From Vibrio sp. YMD68 (GTDB lineage Bacteria; Pseudomonadota; Gammaproteobacteria; Enterobacterales; Vibrionaceae): 64,000 bases of DNA. The notes under the pieces are model-generated. The model saw only the letters and a list, made by a program, of their open reading frames with translations. It did not search any database and was not told the origin of the DNA. The position numbers and the translations under genes were made by a program. Within the stretch, counting starts at the first letter, position 1; every line of letters starts with the position of its first letter. Location: assembly GCF_029958905.1 (NCBI RefSeq), contig NZ_CP124614.1, positions 930,001 through 994,000 on the forward strand. Direction: 5' to 3'. Positions 42,880 through 52,153 of the stretch are shown here, piece by piece.

Positions 42880-43860
42880 ATGGAAAAAGCATTCTTTAGG
42901 ATCCTGCATCAAGGCAAGGACGTAACACCCAATTGGCAACCGTATTTAGTCTCGCTCACTATCACTGATGAACGTGGTCGCCACTCAGACAAATGCGTGC
43001 TCGTTCTCGATGACAGCAAACAAAACCTTGCACTCATTGACACCGGAAGTTGGCTTGATGTTTACCTTGGGTATGAGCATGATTTACGGCCTTTTGGCAC
43101 TTACCAATGCAATAAAATCGACCTAGACGAGTTAGCTGGCACGTACACTGTCACAGCGCAAGCGGCTGACTTTAAACAAAGTCTCATGGCCCCCAATGAT
43201 GCGACTTATGGCCCAACAACATTAGACGCTTTAACGCGCATTGTGGCAGAGCGTCATGGTTACATCGCTAAAGTGCACCCTGACCTAATCAACGCCTCTA
43301 TCCCTCACATTGACCAGGTGAGTGAGTCTGACATGGCAATGCTGATACGCGTAGCCAAAGAGCATGACGCACTTGTCAAGCCGCTGGCCGGTCACTTAAT
43401 CGTTAAGCCAGCCGCCATCGCTAAAACATTAAATAATAACGACACCTACCACCTAAAGTTAGATAGGCAATCAAAAAGCGACTTTACTTGTACCTTGAGT
43501 ATTCAAGAGCGTCAAAACTACAACAGCGTAGTCGCGCATTGGTATGACGAGACCACTCAAAGCAGGCAAAGCGTTCATGCTGGTAACGGTGAGCCGATTT
43601 ACACCCTTTCTGGCAACTTTGGTGATGAAGTTGCAGCGTTGAATCATGCCAAAGGAAAGCTTGCACAACTTGGCAGGCAAAAAGCCACATTGACGCTCAA
43701 CTTACCAGGAACGCCAGATCTCGTCTCAGAGAGCTCGGTTTCAATCAAGAATCATCGCGAGGGCTATAATGGCGATTGGGATGCAGAATCTGTCACTCAT
43801 CAGATTGGGGCTGAGAACGTATTCACTACTACTGCAACTGCAACCCCAAAGGAGAAATAA
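42880..43860 (+). CDS. Late control protein D (tail hub)
   Basis: The product has 326 residues. It contains WLDVYLGYEHDLRPFGTYQCNKID, LTRIVAERHGYIAKVHPDL and the C-terminal NHREGYNGDWDAESVTHQI, the landmarks of P2 gpD / hub proteins. In P2-like phages it forms the hub under the spike and can influence late gene expression. Confidence 0.9.
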   Translation: MEKAFFRILHQGKDVTPNWQPYLVSLTITDERGRHSDKCVLVLDDSKQNLALIDTGSWLDVYLGYEHDLRPFGTYQCNKIDLDELAGTYTVTAQAADFKQSLMAPNDATYGPTTLDALTRIVAERHGYIAKVHPDLINASIPHIDQVSESDMAMLIRVAKEHDALVKPLAGHLIVKPAAIAKTLNNNDTYHLKLDRQSKSDFTCTLSIQERQNYNSVVAHWYDETTQSRQSVHAGNGEPIYTLSGNFGDEVAALNHAKGKLAQLGRQKATLTLNLPGTPDLVSESSVSIKNHREGYNGDWDAESVTHQIGAENVFTTTATATPKEK

Positions 43861-43861
43861 C

Positions 43862-44692
43862 ATGCCTTGCCAATGCACCCCATTTTCAAAAAAAGCCTAT
43901 TTAAACCGCTGTGCTGCGCTTTTATTTAAAGGTAAGCTCAACAATACCCAACGCACGGCTTTGCTCCTATTTTCCGCTTTAGCGATGTTAAAACGAAATG
44001 TCTTAAGCGAGAATTTTCCTATCAGTTATTTGGCTTATGTCCTTGCCACGGTCTATCACGAAACGGCTTACACCATGAAACCTATCGAAGAGTACGGCAA
44101 GGGTAAAGGGCGACCTTACGGAGAGCCCAACCCAGAAACGGGACAGACGTATTATGGACGTGGCTACGTACAAATCACCTGGCTTGAGAATTACGCTAAA
44201 GCCATAGATGTCGTGCGAGATATGAATACCTTAGAGCGAGGCCACATTGACTTTGTTCAGGTTCCTGACTTAGCACTATCAGCCGCTAACAGCGCTCAAA
44301 TCACGATGAGTGGTATGATTGATGGATGGTTCACAGGACGCAAGATGAGTGATTATCTGGATTCACCTGAGCCAGATTACATTAACGCTAGACGCATCAT
44401 TAACGGAACAGACAAAGCCATTGAAATTGCCGCTCATAGCATGGCCTTTGAGCAAGCAATTCGATTAGCAACTGGAGAGTCTATAGAGCGTCGAACCATC
44501 CAGTACGGCATAAAAAACTGCAACGACACACGTGAGCTACAAATACTTCTAGGTGTAACCGTCGATGGTGCGTTTGGTAATAAGACAAAACAAGCACTGA
44601 TATCACTTCAACGAAGATTGCACTTAGTAGGTGATGGTATTTGTGGCTCAGCAACGTGGTCAACAATAGATCGAGAGATTTACAATAAGTAG
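43862..44692 (+). CDS. Endolysin, GH19-type catalytic domain with peptidoglycan-binding tail
   Basis: The product has 276 residues. LAYVLATVYHETAYTMKPIEEYGKG near 57-80 has the HE catalytic pair, and TGQTYYGRGYVQITWLENYAKA near 95-116 is the second GH19 signature. Residues 224-272 (LQILLGVTVDGAFGNKTKQAL) form a peptidoglycan-binding domain of PG_binding_1 type. AGGAG precedes ATG 43862. As the last gene of the right arm it probably lyses the host; a second enzyme candidate lies at 18758. Confidence 0.85.
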   Translation: MPCQCTPFSKKAYLNRCAALLFKGKLNNTQRTALLLFSALAMLKRNVLSENFPISYLAYVLATVYHETAYTMKPIEEYGKGKGRPYGEPNPETGQTYYGRGYVQITWLENYAKAIDVVRDMNTLERGHIDFVQVPDLALSAANSAQITMSGMIDGWFTGRKMSDYLDSPEPDYINARRIINGTDKAIEIAAHSMAFEQAIRLATGESIERRTIQYGIKNCNDTRELQILLGVTVDGAFGNKTKQALISLQRRLHLVGDGICGSATWSTIDREIYNK

Positions 44693-44741
44693 TCAACAGA
44701 CAATTTAAGTCAGTTTGAATGAGCATTAAACAGGTATTTAA

Positions 44742-44764
44742 AAGGAGGACAACGAGTCCTCCTT
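44742..44764 (+). terminator. Terminator of the rightward phage operon
   Basis: AAGGAGGAC (44742-44750) and GTCCTCCTT (44756-44764) form a perfect 9-bp stem with an AACGA loop, 50 bases after the endolysin stop. The following sequence, CTTTGTG, is only modestly T-rich. Confidence 0.75.
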
Positions 44765-44790
44765 CTTTGTGATAATTTCATTAAAAATAA

Positions 44791-44873
44791 TTCCCAGAAT
44801 TAAGTGTTAATTTAGGTGAAATTTTTTCTCAAAACTAAGTGTCAATCGTTCGCAAAATAAATGTCGCGCTACA
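44791..44873. repeat. Right-end transposase-binding sites (R3, R2, R1) and prophage terminus
   Basis: Read inward from the end at 44873, three copies of ACAYTTA(N)TTNTGNRAA occur: R1 at 44849-44864 (ACATTTATTTTGCGAA), R2 at 44826-44842 (ACACTTAGTTTTGAGAA) and R3 at 44791-44807 (ACACTTAATTCTGGGAA). The terminal bases are TGTAGCGCG in reverse complement, pairing with TGTGGGGTG at the left end. Confidence 0.75.
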
Positions 44874-44878
44874 ACAGA
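44874..44878. repeat. Target-site duplication, right copy (ACAGA)
   Basis: ACAGA directly follows the right terminus and matches 13220-13224. Confidence 0.93.
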
Positions 44879-44994
44879 AACAGTTAAACCATGTTTACAA
44901 ACAGATAATCAACCATTTGATGCTAGATAAACCTGTCGTCACTGGATACTCACTCGGCTGTGGCGTATTTAAACCTGAAGTCAAACCCTGCTAA
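44879..44994 (+). pseudogene. Gp2-family gene D, 3' part displaced by the prophage
   Basis: Continuing from 13224 in frame, the codons read KQLNHVYKQIINHLMLDK, then PVVTGYSLGCGVFKPEVKPC and TAA at 44992-44994. The tail matches the end of Gp2-C by eye (a helix, then a CWGKSA/CGVFKP segment). It has no start codon of its own and cannot be expressed as a separate gene. Confidence 0.75.
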
Positions 44995-45461
44995 TTACCC
45001 TGCTATTCACTTACATAAAAAGAATCCAGTTTATTCTGTTGAACGTCAGATAGCGTGATTTGATAACCGACATTCGCGTCAAACAAACAACATTTTTATC
45101 CAAGCCGTGGCATAGCGAAGATTCGTTTTATCATTATGTTGAATGAGATGGCTTACCGCGTTGGTGGAAGCCTTTTCTAAAGTCGACAGGTATCTTGTGT
45201 AGGTAGATGCCCGTCACTTCATATCCAACGCCCTTCCAACGCAACTCCCCACACATCAGCAATCAAAGTTTGCAATATTAGTTTTACTCAAGAAACAAGA
45301 ATTCACACACGACCTGCGTGGTATTCATTCAAAAAAACAATAATTCATACATGGATTGCGTGATATTCAGCCAATAAATCAAGATATGCAATTCATATGG
45401 TACGCAAGTTGATTTATAAAGCGGTCAATAATCAGTCTATTTAACACAGTGAGATTTTTAC
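44995..45461 (+). promoter_or_regulatory. tssB: Upstream region of the T6SS operon with direct repeats and a sigma-54-like site
   Basis: No gene is seen. AATTCACACACGACCTGCGT at 45300 and AATTCATACATGGATTGCGT at 45342 start two units of a 28-base direct repeat spaced by 42 bases. A partial third unit starts at 45390. ATGGTACGCAAGTTGATT at 45397-45414 has GG, ten bases, then GA, close to the sigma-54 -24/-12 pattern TGGCAC-N5-TTGCW with C-to-A at the conserved GC. The repeats lie where enhancer-binding sites would be expected. It could be the VasH-controlled promoter of the operon. Confidence 0.45.
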
Positions 45462-45959
45462 ATGTCCAAAGAAGGAAGCGTTGCACCAAAAGAACGGATC
45501 AATATTAAATATATTCCAGCTACGGGCGATGCCCAAGCTGAAGTTGAATTGCCGCTAAAAACCTTAGTCGTAGGTGACTTTAAAGGCTACACCGAAGATA
45601 CGCCCCTTGATGAACGCAGTACTGTTTCAGTTGACAAAAACAATTTTGAATCAGTGATGCGAGAAAGTGAACTTAGTCTGATTACTTCTGTTTCAAACAA
45701 GTTAAACGATGATAAAGATACTGAGCTTCCAGTAGAACTGAACTTTAAATCTCTTGCTGACTTCACACCAGACTCTATTGCTAACCAAATCCCTGAACTC
45801 AATAAATTAATTGAATTACGTGAAGCACTTGTTGCCCTGAAAGGGCCTTTAGGGAATATCCCGGCGTTTCGTGAACGTTTACAAGATCTACTGCACTCTC
45901 AAGAGTCTCGCGACAAATTACTTCAAGAGCTTAGTCTTGTTAGTGAAGAGCCAAAATAG
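45462..45959 (+). CDS. tssB: T6SS sheath small subunit TssB (VipA)
   Basis: This 165-residue protein has the ImpB/VipA pattern: NIKYIPATGDAQAEVELPLKTLVVGDF at the start, then PLDERSTVSVDKNNFESVM. A helical C-terminus follows, with LNKLIELREALVALKGPLG as the TssC-binding helix. With TssC it forms the contractile sheath. Length equals that of V. cholerae VipA within a few residues. First gene of the cluster. Confidence 0.95.
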   Translation: MSKEGSVAPKERINIKYIPATGDAQAEVELPLKTLVVGDFKGYTEDTPLDERSTVSVDKNNFESVMRESELSLITSVSNKLNDDKDTELPVELNFKSLADFTPDSIANQIPELNKLIELREALVALKGPLGNIPAFRERLQDLLHSQESRDKLLQELSLVSEEPK

Positions 45960-46010
45960 AATCTCAGATTAACAAACAACATTTGCATTTAATGGATTAG
46001 GAAATACCTG

Positions 46011-47483
46011 ATGTCGACAGAAACGGTACAAGAAAGACCTCAGCTAGCTGAAGGCGGCTTACTCGATGAAATCATGGCACAAACGAAAATTGCGCCCAAT
46101 GAAGAAGGCTATGACATTGCCAAAAAAGGCGTCGCTGCGTTTATTGAGAACCTCATCGGCTCACAACAAACAGATGAAGCTGTGAATAAATCTCTCGTCG
46201 ATCAAATGTTAGTGGAGCTAGATAAGAAAATCAGCGCTCAAATGGACGAGATTCTCCATGATGAAAAATTCCAAGAAATGGAGTCGTCATGGCGTGGACT
46301 AAAGCTATTGGTTGACCGCACCGATTTTGATGAGAACAATAAAATTGATCTTCTTCACGTAACCAAAGAAGAGCTACTCGAAGATTTTGAATTTGCGCCA
46401 GAAACAACGCAATCAGGTCTATATAAACATGTTTACTCGTCAGGTTACGGCCAATTTGGTGGTGAGCCAACCGGTGCTATCGTGGGTAACTTTAGCTTTA
46501 CACCATCAACACCTGACTTGAAGCTATTACAGTATATGGCTTCACTTGGTGCGATGGCTCATGCGCCCTTTATCTCAAGTGTTGGCCCAGAGTTTTTCAG
46601 TATTGATTCTTTTGAAGAGCTGCCCAACATTAAAGACGTGAAATCCATTTTTGAAAGCCCTAAATACACTAAATGGCGTTCACTTCGAGAGTCCGAAGAT
46701 GCCCGTTACCTTGGTTTGACGGCTCCACGCTTCCTATTACGTGTACCTTACGACCCAACAGAAAGTCCAATTAAATCATTTAACTACACCGAGAATGTCG
46801 CGAGTTCCCATGACCATTACCTTTGGGGTAATACGGCTTTCGCATTCGCAACTCGTTTGACGGATAGCTTTGCTAAGTACCGTTGGTGCCCAAACATCAT
46901 CGGCCCTCAAAGTGGTGGCGCAGTAGAAGATCTCCCTGTTCATGTCTTCGAATCAATGGGCGCGTTACAAGCAAAAATCCCAACAGAAGTACTTGTCACT
47001 GACCGTAAAGAGTTTGAATTAGCAGAAGAAGGCTTTATCGCTTTAACCATGCGAAAAGGAAGCGATAATGCTGCATTCTTCTCTGCGAACTCCATCCAAA
47101 AACCGAAGATTTTCCCGAACACCAAAGAAGGGAAAGAAGCAGAGACTAATTACAAATTGGCAACTCAACTTCCTTACATGATGATCATTAACCGTTTAGC
47201 TCACTACATTAAAGTACTGCAACGCGAACAAATTGGCTCATGGAAAGAACGTCAAGATTTAGAGCGTGAGTTGAATACTTGGATCAAGCAATTTGTTGCT
47301 GACCAAGAGAATCCACCGGCTGATGTTCGAAGTCGTCGTCCATTGCGAGCAGCAAAGGTTGAAGTGGCTGACGTTGAAGGTAACCCCGGTTGGTATCAAG
47401 TTGCTCTTTCTGTCCGCCCTCACTTCAAATACATGGGGGCAAACTTTGAATTATCACTGGTTGGTCGCTTAGATCAGGCTTAA
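46011..47483 (+). CDS. tssC: T6SS sheath large subunit TssC (VipB)
   Basis: This 490-residue protein has VipB landmarks: SWRGLKLLVDRTDFDENNKIDLLHV, the conserved FSFTPSTPDLKLLQYMASLGAMAHAPF and RFLLRVPYD, then LPYMMIINRLAHYIKVLQREQIGSW. AGGAAA precedes ATG. It carries the sheath handle recognised by ClpV through TssB. Neighbour spacing of 51 bases to tssB. Confidence 0.96.
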   Translation: MSTETVQERPQLAEGGLLDEIMAQTKIAPNEEGYDIAKKGVAAFIENLIGSQQTDEAVNKSLVDQMLVELDKKISAQMDEILHDEKFQEMESSWRGLKLLVDRTDFDENNKIDLLHVTKEELLEDFEFAPETTQSGLYKHVYSSGYGQFGGEPTGAIVGNFSFTPSTPDLKLLQYMASLGAMAHAPFISSVGPEFFSIDSFEELPNIKDVKSIFESPKYTKWRSLRESEDARYLGLTAPRFLLRVPYDPTESPIKSFNYTENVASSHDHYLWGNTAFAFATRLTDSFAKYRWCPNIIGPQSGGAVEDLPVHVFESMGALQAKIPTEVLVTDRKEFELAEEGFIALTMRKGSDNAAFFSANSIQKPKIFPNTKEGKEAETNYKLATQLPYMMIINRLAHYIKVLQREQIGSWKERQDLERELNTWIKQFVADQENPPADVRSRRPLRAAKVEVADVEGNPGWYQVALSVRPHFKYMGANFELSLVGRLDQA

Positions 47484-47489
47484 TTATTT

Positions 47490-47927
47490 ATGACGTACTT
47501 CGCTCCAGAAGAAAGTACATTTGGTGTTGGCTTCTTTGAGCGCTTAGAAGCTAACACCAAGAATGTGTCTTTAACTCAAGGTCCAGAATTCAAAGATGTC
47601 CTCAACTCAATTAAAGGCAATATTTCGAATATCTTAAACTCACGCACAGGTGGCTCACAAAGCGCTCCGAGCTTAGGGCTAATTGATTTCAACGATGCCA
47701 CGCTAGACACCTTAGATTTATCGCTAAAGATCAAGTTATCAATTCAAGACTGTTTACGCCATTTTGAGCCGAGACTCAAGGATATCAAAGTGATTGCTGA
47801 AACGGACAATCTCAGTCCATTCTCGCTGCAGTTTCGCATCACAGCACAAATAAATAGTGATGCCATTCACGATCAGGTTTACATCCGCTTACTTTTAGAT
47901 CAGAACAGACAATATCGAGTAATTTAG
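47490..47927 (+). CDS. tssE: T6SS baseplate protein TssE (gp25-like)
   Basis: This 145-residue protein contains FFERLEANTKN at the start and IKLSIQDCLRHFEPRLKDIKV in the middle, the core of the gp25/TssE fold that docks at the sheath base. It starts 6 bases after tssC. It is the T6SS counterpart of the phage baseplate W protein at 34516. Confidence 0.9.
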   Translation: MTYFAPEESTFGVGFFERLEANTKNVSLTQGPEFKDVLNSIKGNISNILNSRTGGSQSAPSLGLIDFNDATLDTLDLSLKIKLSIQDCLRHFEPRLKDIKVIAETDNLSPFSLQFRITAQINSDAIHDQVYIRLLLDQNRQYRVI

Positions 47928-47932
47928 GGATT

Positions 47933-49702
47933 ATGATTCAAGACAAGTATTTCAGAGAAGAGCTCGCATTTCTCAAAGAGCAAGGGCGTGAATTTACCGA
48001 GATTCACCCACAACTCTCACGTTTCTTGCACGGTAGAACAATGGACCCTGACGTTGAAAGACTACTTGAGGGTTTTGCATTTCTAACCGCACGCTTACGA
48101 GAAAAAGTCGAGGATGAATTCCCTGAGCTCACACACTCTATGATCAATATGCTCTGGCCCAATTACCTAAGGCCAATCCCAAGTATGACGATTTTGGCTT
48201 TTACGCCAAATAAAAGTGTGAGTGAAAAACAGATAATAAATAAAGGAACGCAAGTCGATAGTAAGTCGATTTTTGGTACAAAATGCCACTTTAGTACTTG
48301 CCGCAATGTTGACCTTTACCCGTTAATCTGCACGGATGTAAAAGCGCAACATACTCGCGAAGCGACAACGATAAACCTTTGCCTTAAAATGCTAGGTGAC
48401 ACAACGGTAGGCAATACGGGGCTTGATAGTCTTCGCTTTTATCTTGGTGGGGATAAATACAGTTCGCAGATGATTTATTTGTGGCTCAATCACTATCTAG
48501 ACAAGGTGACTGTTGACGTTAATAGCACTCAATTTCCACTTAATAAAGGCTGTTTTAAAACCGTTGGTTTTGACAGTGGTGACGCTCTACTCCCTTACCC
48601 AACCAACGTTTATGCAGGGTATCGTGTTTTACAGGAATACTTGTCCTTCCCTGAAGCGTTTCACTTTTTTGATTTGGCCGGTCTTGATAGGGTAATTCCG
48701 AAAAATGTCGCTGGGGAGCTTTCAATACAATTGCATTTTTCAAAGACACTACCAGCCGATGTTCGAGTTCAGAAAGATAACTTCCAGTTGTATTGCACAC
48801 CGATCATCAATTTATTTGAGCACGATGCGGACCCTATCGCGCTGTCTGGTCGCCAATCTGAATATCGTATTACTCCGTCGAGTCGTTACCCCTCTCATTA
48901 TGAAGTGTTCAAAATTGAGTCGGTAACGGGATGGCAAGCTTCAACAAATGAAGGTAAACGAGTTCGGGGCACTAAGCGTGTCTACTCATCATTTGAAAGC
49001 TTTCAGCACGAAGTTGAAAGAGCGCGTAATCGTAAGGCTCTTTACTATCGTTCTCGAGTTAGAGAAAGCATTCGTGATGATGGCTTTGATTCTTTTATTT
49101 CGTTCATCCGCAGTGATGAGACGGTCTCATTCGATGTAGATGAAGCCATTTCAATTAAGCTCAGTTGTACTAACCGTTTGTTGCCACTTGAACTTGGCGT
49201 TGGTGATATTTGTGAGCCTACCGATACATCTCCCCCGTTCGCCACCTTTTCCAACCTATCGATACCCTCACAATCGCTACGCCCAGTGTTAGATGGAAGT
49301 CTGTTGTGGACGTTGATTTCCAACTTGTCACTCAATTACTTGTCACTGCTATCGAAAGATGCACTCAGCAGTGTGCTGCGTGCTTACGACTTTCGAGCTC
49401 TGGTCGATCGCCAAGCCGAACGAATATCGAGGCAACGACTTGATGCGATACAAAAAATTGAATCCAAGCCAATTGATAAAATTCTACATGGACTTCCAGT
49501 CAGAGGGTTGCAATCTACCTTGCACATCGACCAATCAGGTTTTGGCTCAGAAGGTGACTTATACCTATTTGGTACAGTATTGAGTCATTTCTTTGCTTTA
49601 TACGCAAGTATTAACTCATTTCATGAACTTCATGTGTTCAACACGACGAATCAAGAGAGGTATACATGGAGCACTCAGACCGGGATGCAACCACTCATTT
49701 AG
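47933..49702 (+). CDS. tssF: T6SS baseplate protein TssF
   Basis: This 589-residue protein opens with YFREELAFLKEQGREFTEIHPQLSRFL and DPDVERLLEGFAFLTARLREKVEDEFPELTHSM, the family's N-terminal signature. It continues with the FRFYLGGD-like domain and a C-terminal VRGLQSTLHIDQSGFGSEGDLYLFG end. With TssG, TssE and TssK it builds the wedge. Confidence 0.95.
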   Translation: MIQDKYFREELAFLKEQGREFTEIHPQLSRFLHGRTMDPDVERLLEGFAFLTARLREKVEDEFPELTHSMINMLWPNYLRPIPSMTILAFTPNKSVSEKQIINKGTQVDSKSIFGTKCHFSTCRNVDLYPLICTDVKAQHTREATTINLCLKMLGDTTVGNTGLDSLRFYLGGDKYSSQMIYLWLNHYLDKVTVDVNSTQFPLNKGCFKTVGFDSGDALLPYPTNVYAGYRVLQEYLSFPEAFHFFDLAGLDRVIPKNVAGELSIQLHFSKTLPADVRVQKDNFQLYCTPIINLFEHDADPIALSGRQSEYRITPSSRYPSHYEVFKIESVTGWQASTNEGKRVRGTKRVYSSFESFQHEVERARNRKALYYRSRVRESIRDDGFDSFISFIRSDETVSFDVDEAISIKLSCTNRLLPLELGVGDICEPTDTSPPFATFSNLSIPSQSLRPVLDGSLLWTLISNLSLNYLSLLSKDALSSVLRAYDFRALVDRQAERISRQRLDAIQKIESKPIDKILHGLPVRGLQSTLHIDQSGFGSEGDLYLFGTVLSHFFALYASINSFHELHVFNTTNQERYTWSTQTGMQPLI

Positions 49703-50682
49703 CAAATAAGTTGGGTCAAACCGTTGAGGCTTCCATGTTGCCGCAAAACGTTTATGACTATAACTTCTATCAGCTTGTTGAGTTGTTGCTAAAGTTGTTC
49801 GAATTAAATCCAGAAGATGATGATTGGGAGCGCCAGTGCCAACTCGTTTTTAGTGGCAATACCAGTCTCGGTTTTTCGACGTCTGATGTCAGTCGCCTCG
49901 ACAAACATGATGAGCGCCTAGTGATGTTGACGAATTTTTTTGGTGTATCAGGTGCGCAGTCACCACTACCGGGATTTGTCGTTGAGCAATTACTTAATGA
50001 AGCTCCGGGGGGCTTTAAACAACCATTTTTCGATTTTTTTAATAATCGATTAATTAATCTGGTGTACCGAATTTGGCGCAAGTATCGCTACTTTGTGCGT
50101 TTTCAACCGGATGCACAAGATGACTTTTCCACTCAACTGTTGTCATTGGTTGGCCTCGGCTCTCCCGATTTACGCGGTGATACACCCATCAACTGGTGCA
50201 AAATGTTGGCTTATTCTGGCACCTTGGCAGGACGAAGTCGCTCTCCGCAAGTCGTCTCTGGGATCATCGCCCACTGTTTTGATTTGGATGACGTCGAAAT
50301 TCGCCAATGGACAAGGCGCAAAGTGTTGATTGACCCTACCCAACAAACCACCTTGGGCAAAGCGAATGCACAACTAGGGATGACCAGCATAGTGGGAGAA
50401 TCAGTTATTGACTGCAACGGGAAATTTACGATTTGTATTCGCCAATTATCACAAAAAAAATATTCTGATTTTTTACCATCAGGTCAAGAGTTTGAACCAC
50501 TGTGTAAGTTGGTTGAATTTATTTTACGTGAGCAAATAGCATACGACTTAGAACTAACGATGACTGACACCGAAGCGCTTAATGTCATATTGGGCGAACA
50601 ACCCGGGGTCGCGCTCGGTTGGACGTCTTTCCTTGGCAACAACTCACAAAACAAACGTGTATTAATACAAGTAAGGCCATAA
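49666..50682 (+). CDS. tssG: T6SS baseplate protein TssG
   Basis: This 338-residue protein overlaps tssF by 37 bases. The family landmarks are YNFYQLVELLLKLFE, SFFGVSGAQSPLP (here TNFFGVSGAQSPLP) and FFDFFNNRLINLVYRIWRKYRY. The C-terminus ends LGEQPGVALGWTSFLGN, typical of TssG. It links TssF to TssK. Confidence 0.95.
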   Translation: MEHSDRDATTHLANKLGQTVEASMLPQNVYDYNFYQLVELLLKLFELNPEDDDWERQCQLVFSGNTSLGFSTSDVSRLDKHDERLVMLTNFFGVSGAQSPLPGFVVEQLLNEAPGGFKQPFFDFFNNRLINLVYRIWRKYRYFVRFQPDAQDDFSTQLLSLVGLGSPDLRGDTPINWCKMLAYSGTLAGRSRSPQVVSGIIAHCFDLDDVEIRQWTRRKVLIDPTQQTTLGKANAQLGMTSIVGESVIDCNGKFTICIRQLSQKKYSDFLPSGQEFEPLCKLVEFILREQIAYDLELTMTDTEALNVILGEQPGVALGWTSFLGNNSQNKRVLIQVRP

Positions 50683-50684
50683 CA

Positions 50685-52151
50685 ATGAATACTTCGGCTC
50701 TACCGAATTTAACCCTGTTGGTCAGTAACGCACAGCGATTGGAATCGGGCCTTTCTGCGACGAAAAAGTGGGATACCTCCGGAGGTATCATCGGCTCAGG
50801 CTCACATTGTCAATGGCTTCTTAAAGACGCCTATGACCAAATTAAAAGCGAGCACTGTGAAGTCTTGGTGATTGATGGTGCTTTTTGTCTTCGAGATTTA
50901 AGTGGCGACACATTTATCAATGGAACCGACATGCCCGTTGGTAAAGGGGGAATGGTTAAACTCGTCCATAAAGACCACATCCATATCGGTCCTTATGATT
51001 TGCGAGTGGTGTTCGGTGATGATGAAGACAATACCACAGGGTCATTGACTCAATTATTTGCGCATATATCCCCAGATCTGCTTGCCGATAACATACACAA
51101 CGACGAACTAAAAGATGAGCAAGAGAGTGAAATGAGCACAGAGCCGTTAGCTGCTCTTGATGAATTGATACTCGATAATGAAAAAGAATCATTACTAGTT
51201 AGTGAGCCTGCCGCTATGAATAAAGAGGGTGAGAAATACTCTATTGTTCCGGGTGGCGATTTAACACTACAGACACCTAAGTCTACTGTTCAAACCGACA
51301 GTGAAAATGAAATGAGTTCATCAATGTCGCTGAAACGCATTCTAAACTTTGGCAAAAAAGTAATAAAGTCAAACAAAAAACCAGCACAACAACCCAATAT
51401 AAAACAAGATAAACAGCTTAAACGACAACAAATAACTCACGACAACGTTTCAGGGGGCCTCCAGATGGACGAGCAAACTTTAGATTTGCTAGAGGAAGAA
51501 GTAGCAAAAAGTATTCAACCAGAACAACGTGCAAACAGTAACCAAGCCACGACAGGGGGGCACCTCTTAACGGGTCCTATGCTCAATGGTTTAGGTGTAC
51601 AAGTCGACCAAACAGATGATATTGAACGAATGCATATGCTCTCTCACGAGATGGGAGAATCATTACAAGCGTGCATCAAAGGGTTACTCGATTTACATCA
51701 ACAGGCCTACAGTGGTCATTTTGATACTTTAAACCGTAACTTACAACCCATTGAAGATAACCCATTACGCCTAGGTCTGTCTTACCAAGAGACAATTAAA
51801 ACTTTATACGACGTAGAGAAGAGCTCGGTACATTTATCGGCACCTTCAGCCATTGCTGAAAGCTTACGTAATGTACAGGCGCATAATGAAGCGATGCAAC
51901 ACGCAACGGGTGAGGCGTTAAACCAGATCCTAGATGCCTTCTCACCACAAGTTCTGCAGCGTCGTTTCCAGAACTACAAACGCTCTCACCAAGAAAAAGT
52001 TCAAGATACTGATGCTTGGGCATGGAAGATGTACTGCAACTATTACCAAGAGCTGACCTCACACCGTCAAAAGGGCTTTGAAAAGTTGTTTTGGGAGGTT
52101 TTCGAACAATCATATGACAAAAAAATTCGCGAGAAGCAACGGGAGTTTTAA
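50685..52151 (+). CDS. tagH: T6SS-associated FHA-domain protein TagH
   Basis: The product has 488 residues from ATG 50685. The FHA domain spans about residues 10-110 with GGIIGSGSHCQW, SEHCEVLVIDGAFCLRDLSG and TFINGTDMPVGKG, the phosphothreonine-binding loops. A long Gln/Lys-rich linker (about 150-300) and a C-terminal TagH domain (EALNQILDAFSPQVLQRRF, WEVFEQSYDKKIRE) follow. It may be part of a phosphorylation circuit or a structural partner; no kinase or phosphatase gene is visible in this part of the cluster. Confidence 0.9.
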   Translation: MNTSALPNLTLLVSNAQRLESGLSATKKWDTSGGIIGSGSHCQWLLKDAYDQIKSEHCEVLVIDGAFCLRDLSGDTFINGTDMPVGKGGMVKLVHKDHIHIGPYDLRVVFGDDEDNTTGSLTQLFAHISPDLLADNIHNDELKDEQESEMSTEPLAALDELILDNEKESLLVSEPAAMNKEGEKYSIVPGGDLTLQTPKSTVQTDSENEMSSSMSLKRILNFGKKVIKSNKKPAQQPNIKQDKQLKRQQITHDNVSGGLQMDEQTLDLLEEEVAKSIQPEQRANSNQATTGGHLLTGPMLNGLGVQVDQTDDIERMHMLSHEMGESLQACIKGLLDLHQQAYSGHFDTLNRNLQPIEDNPLRLGLSYQETIKTLYDVEKSSVHLSAPSAIAESLRNVQAHNEAMQHATGEALNQILDAFSPQVLQRRFQNYKRSHQEKVQDTDAWAWKMYCNYYQELTSHRQKGFEKLFWEVFEQSYDKKIREKQREF

Positions 52152-52153
52152 TC

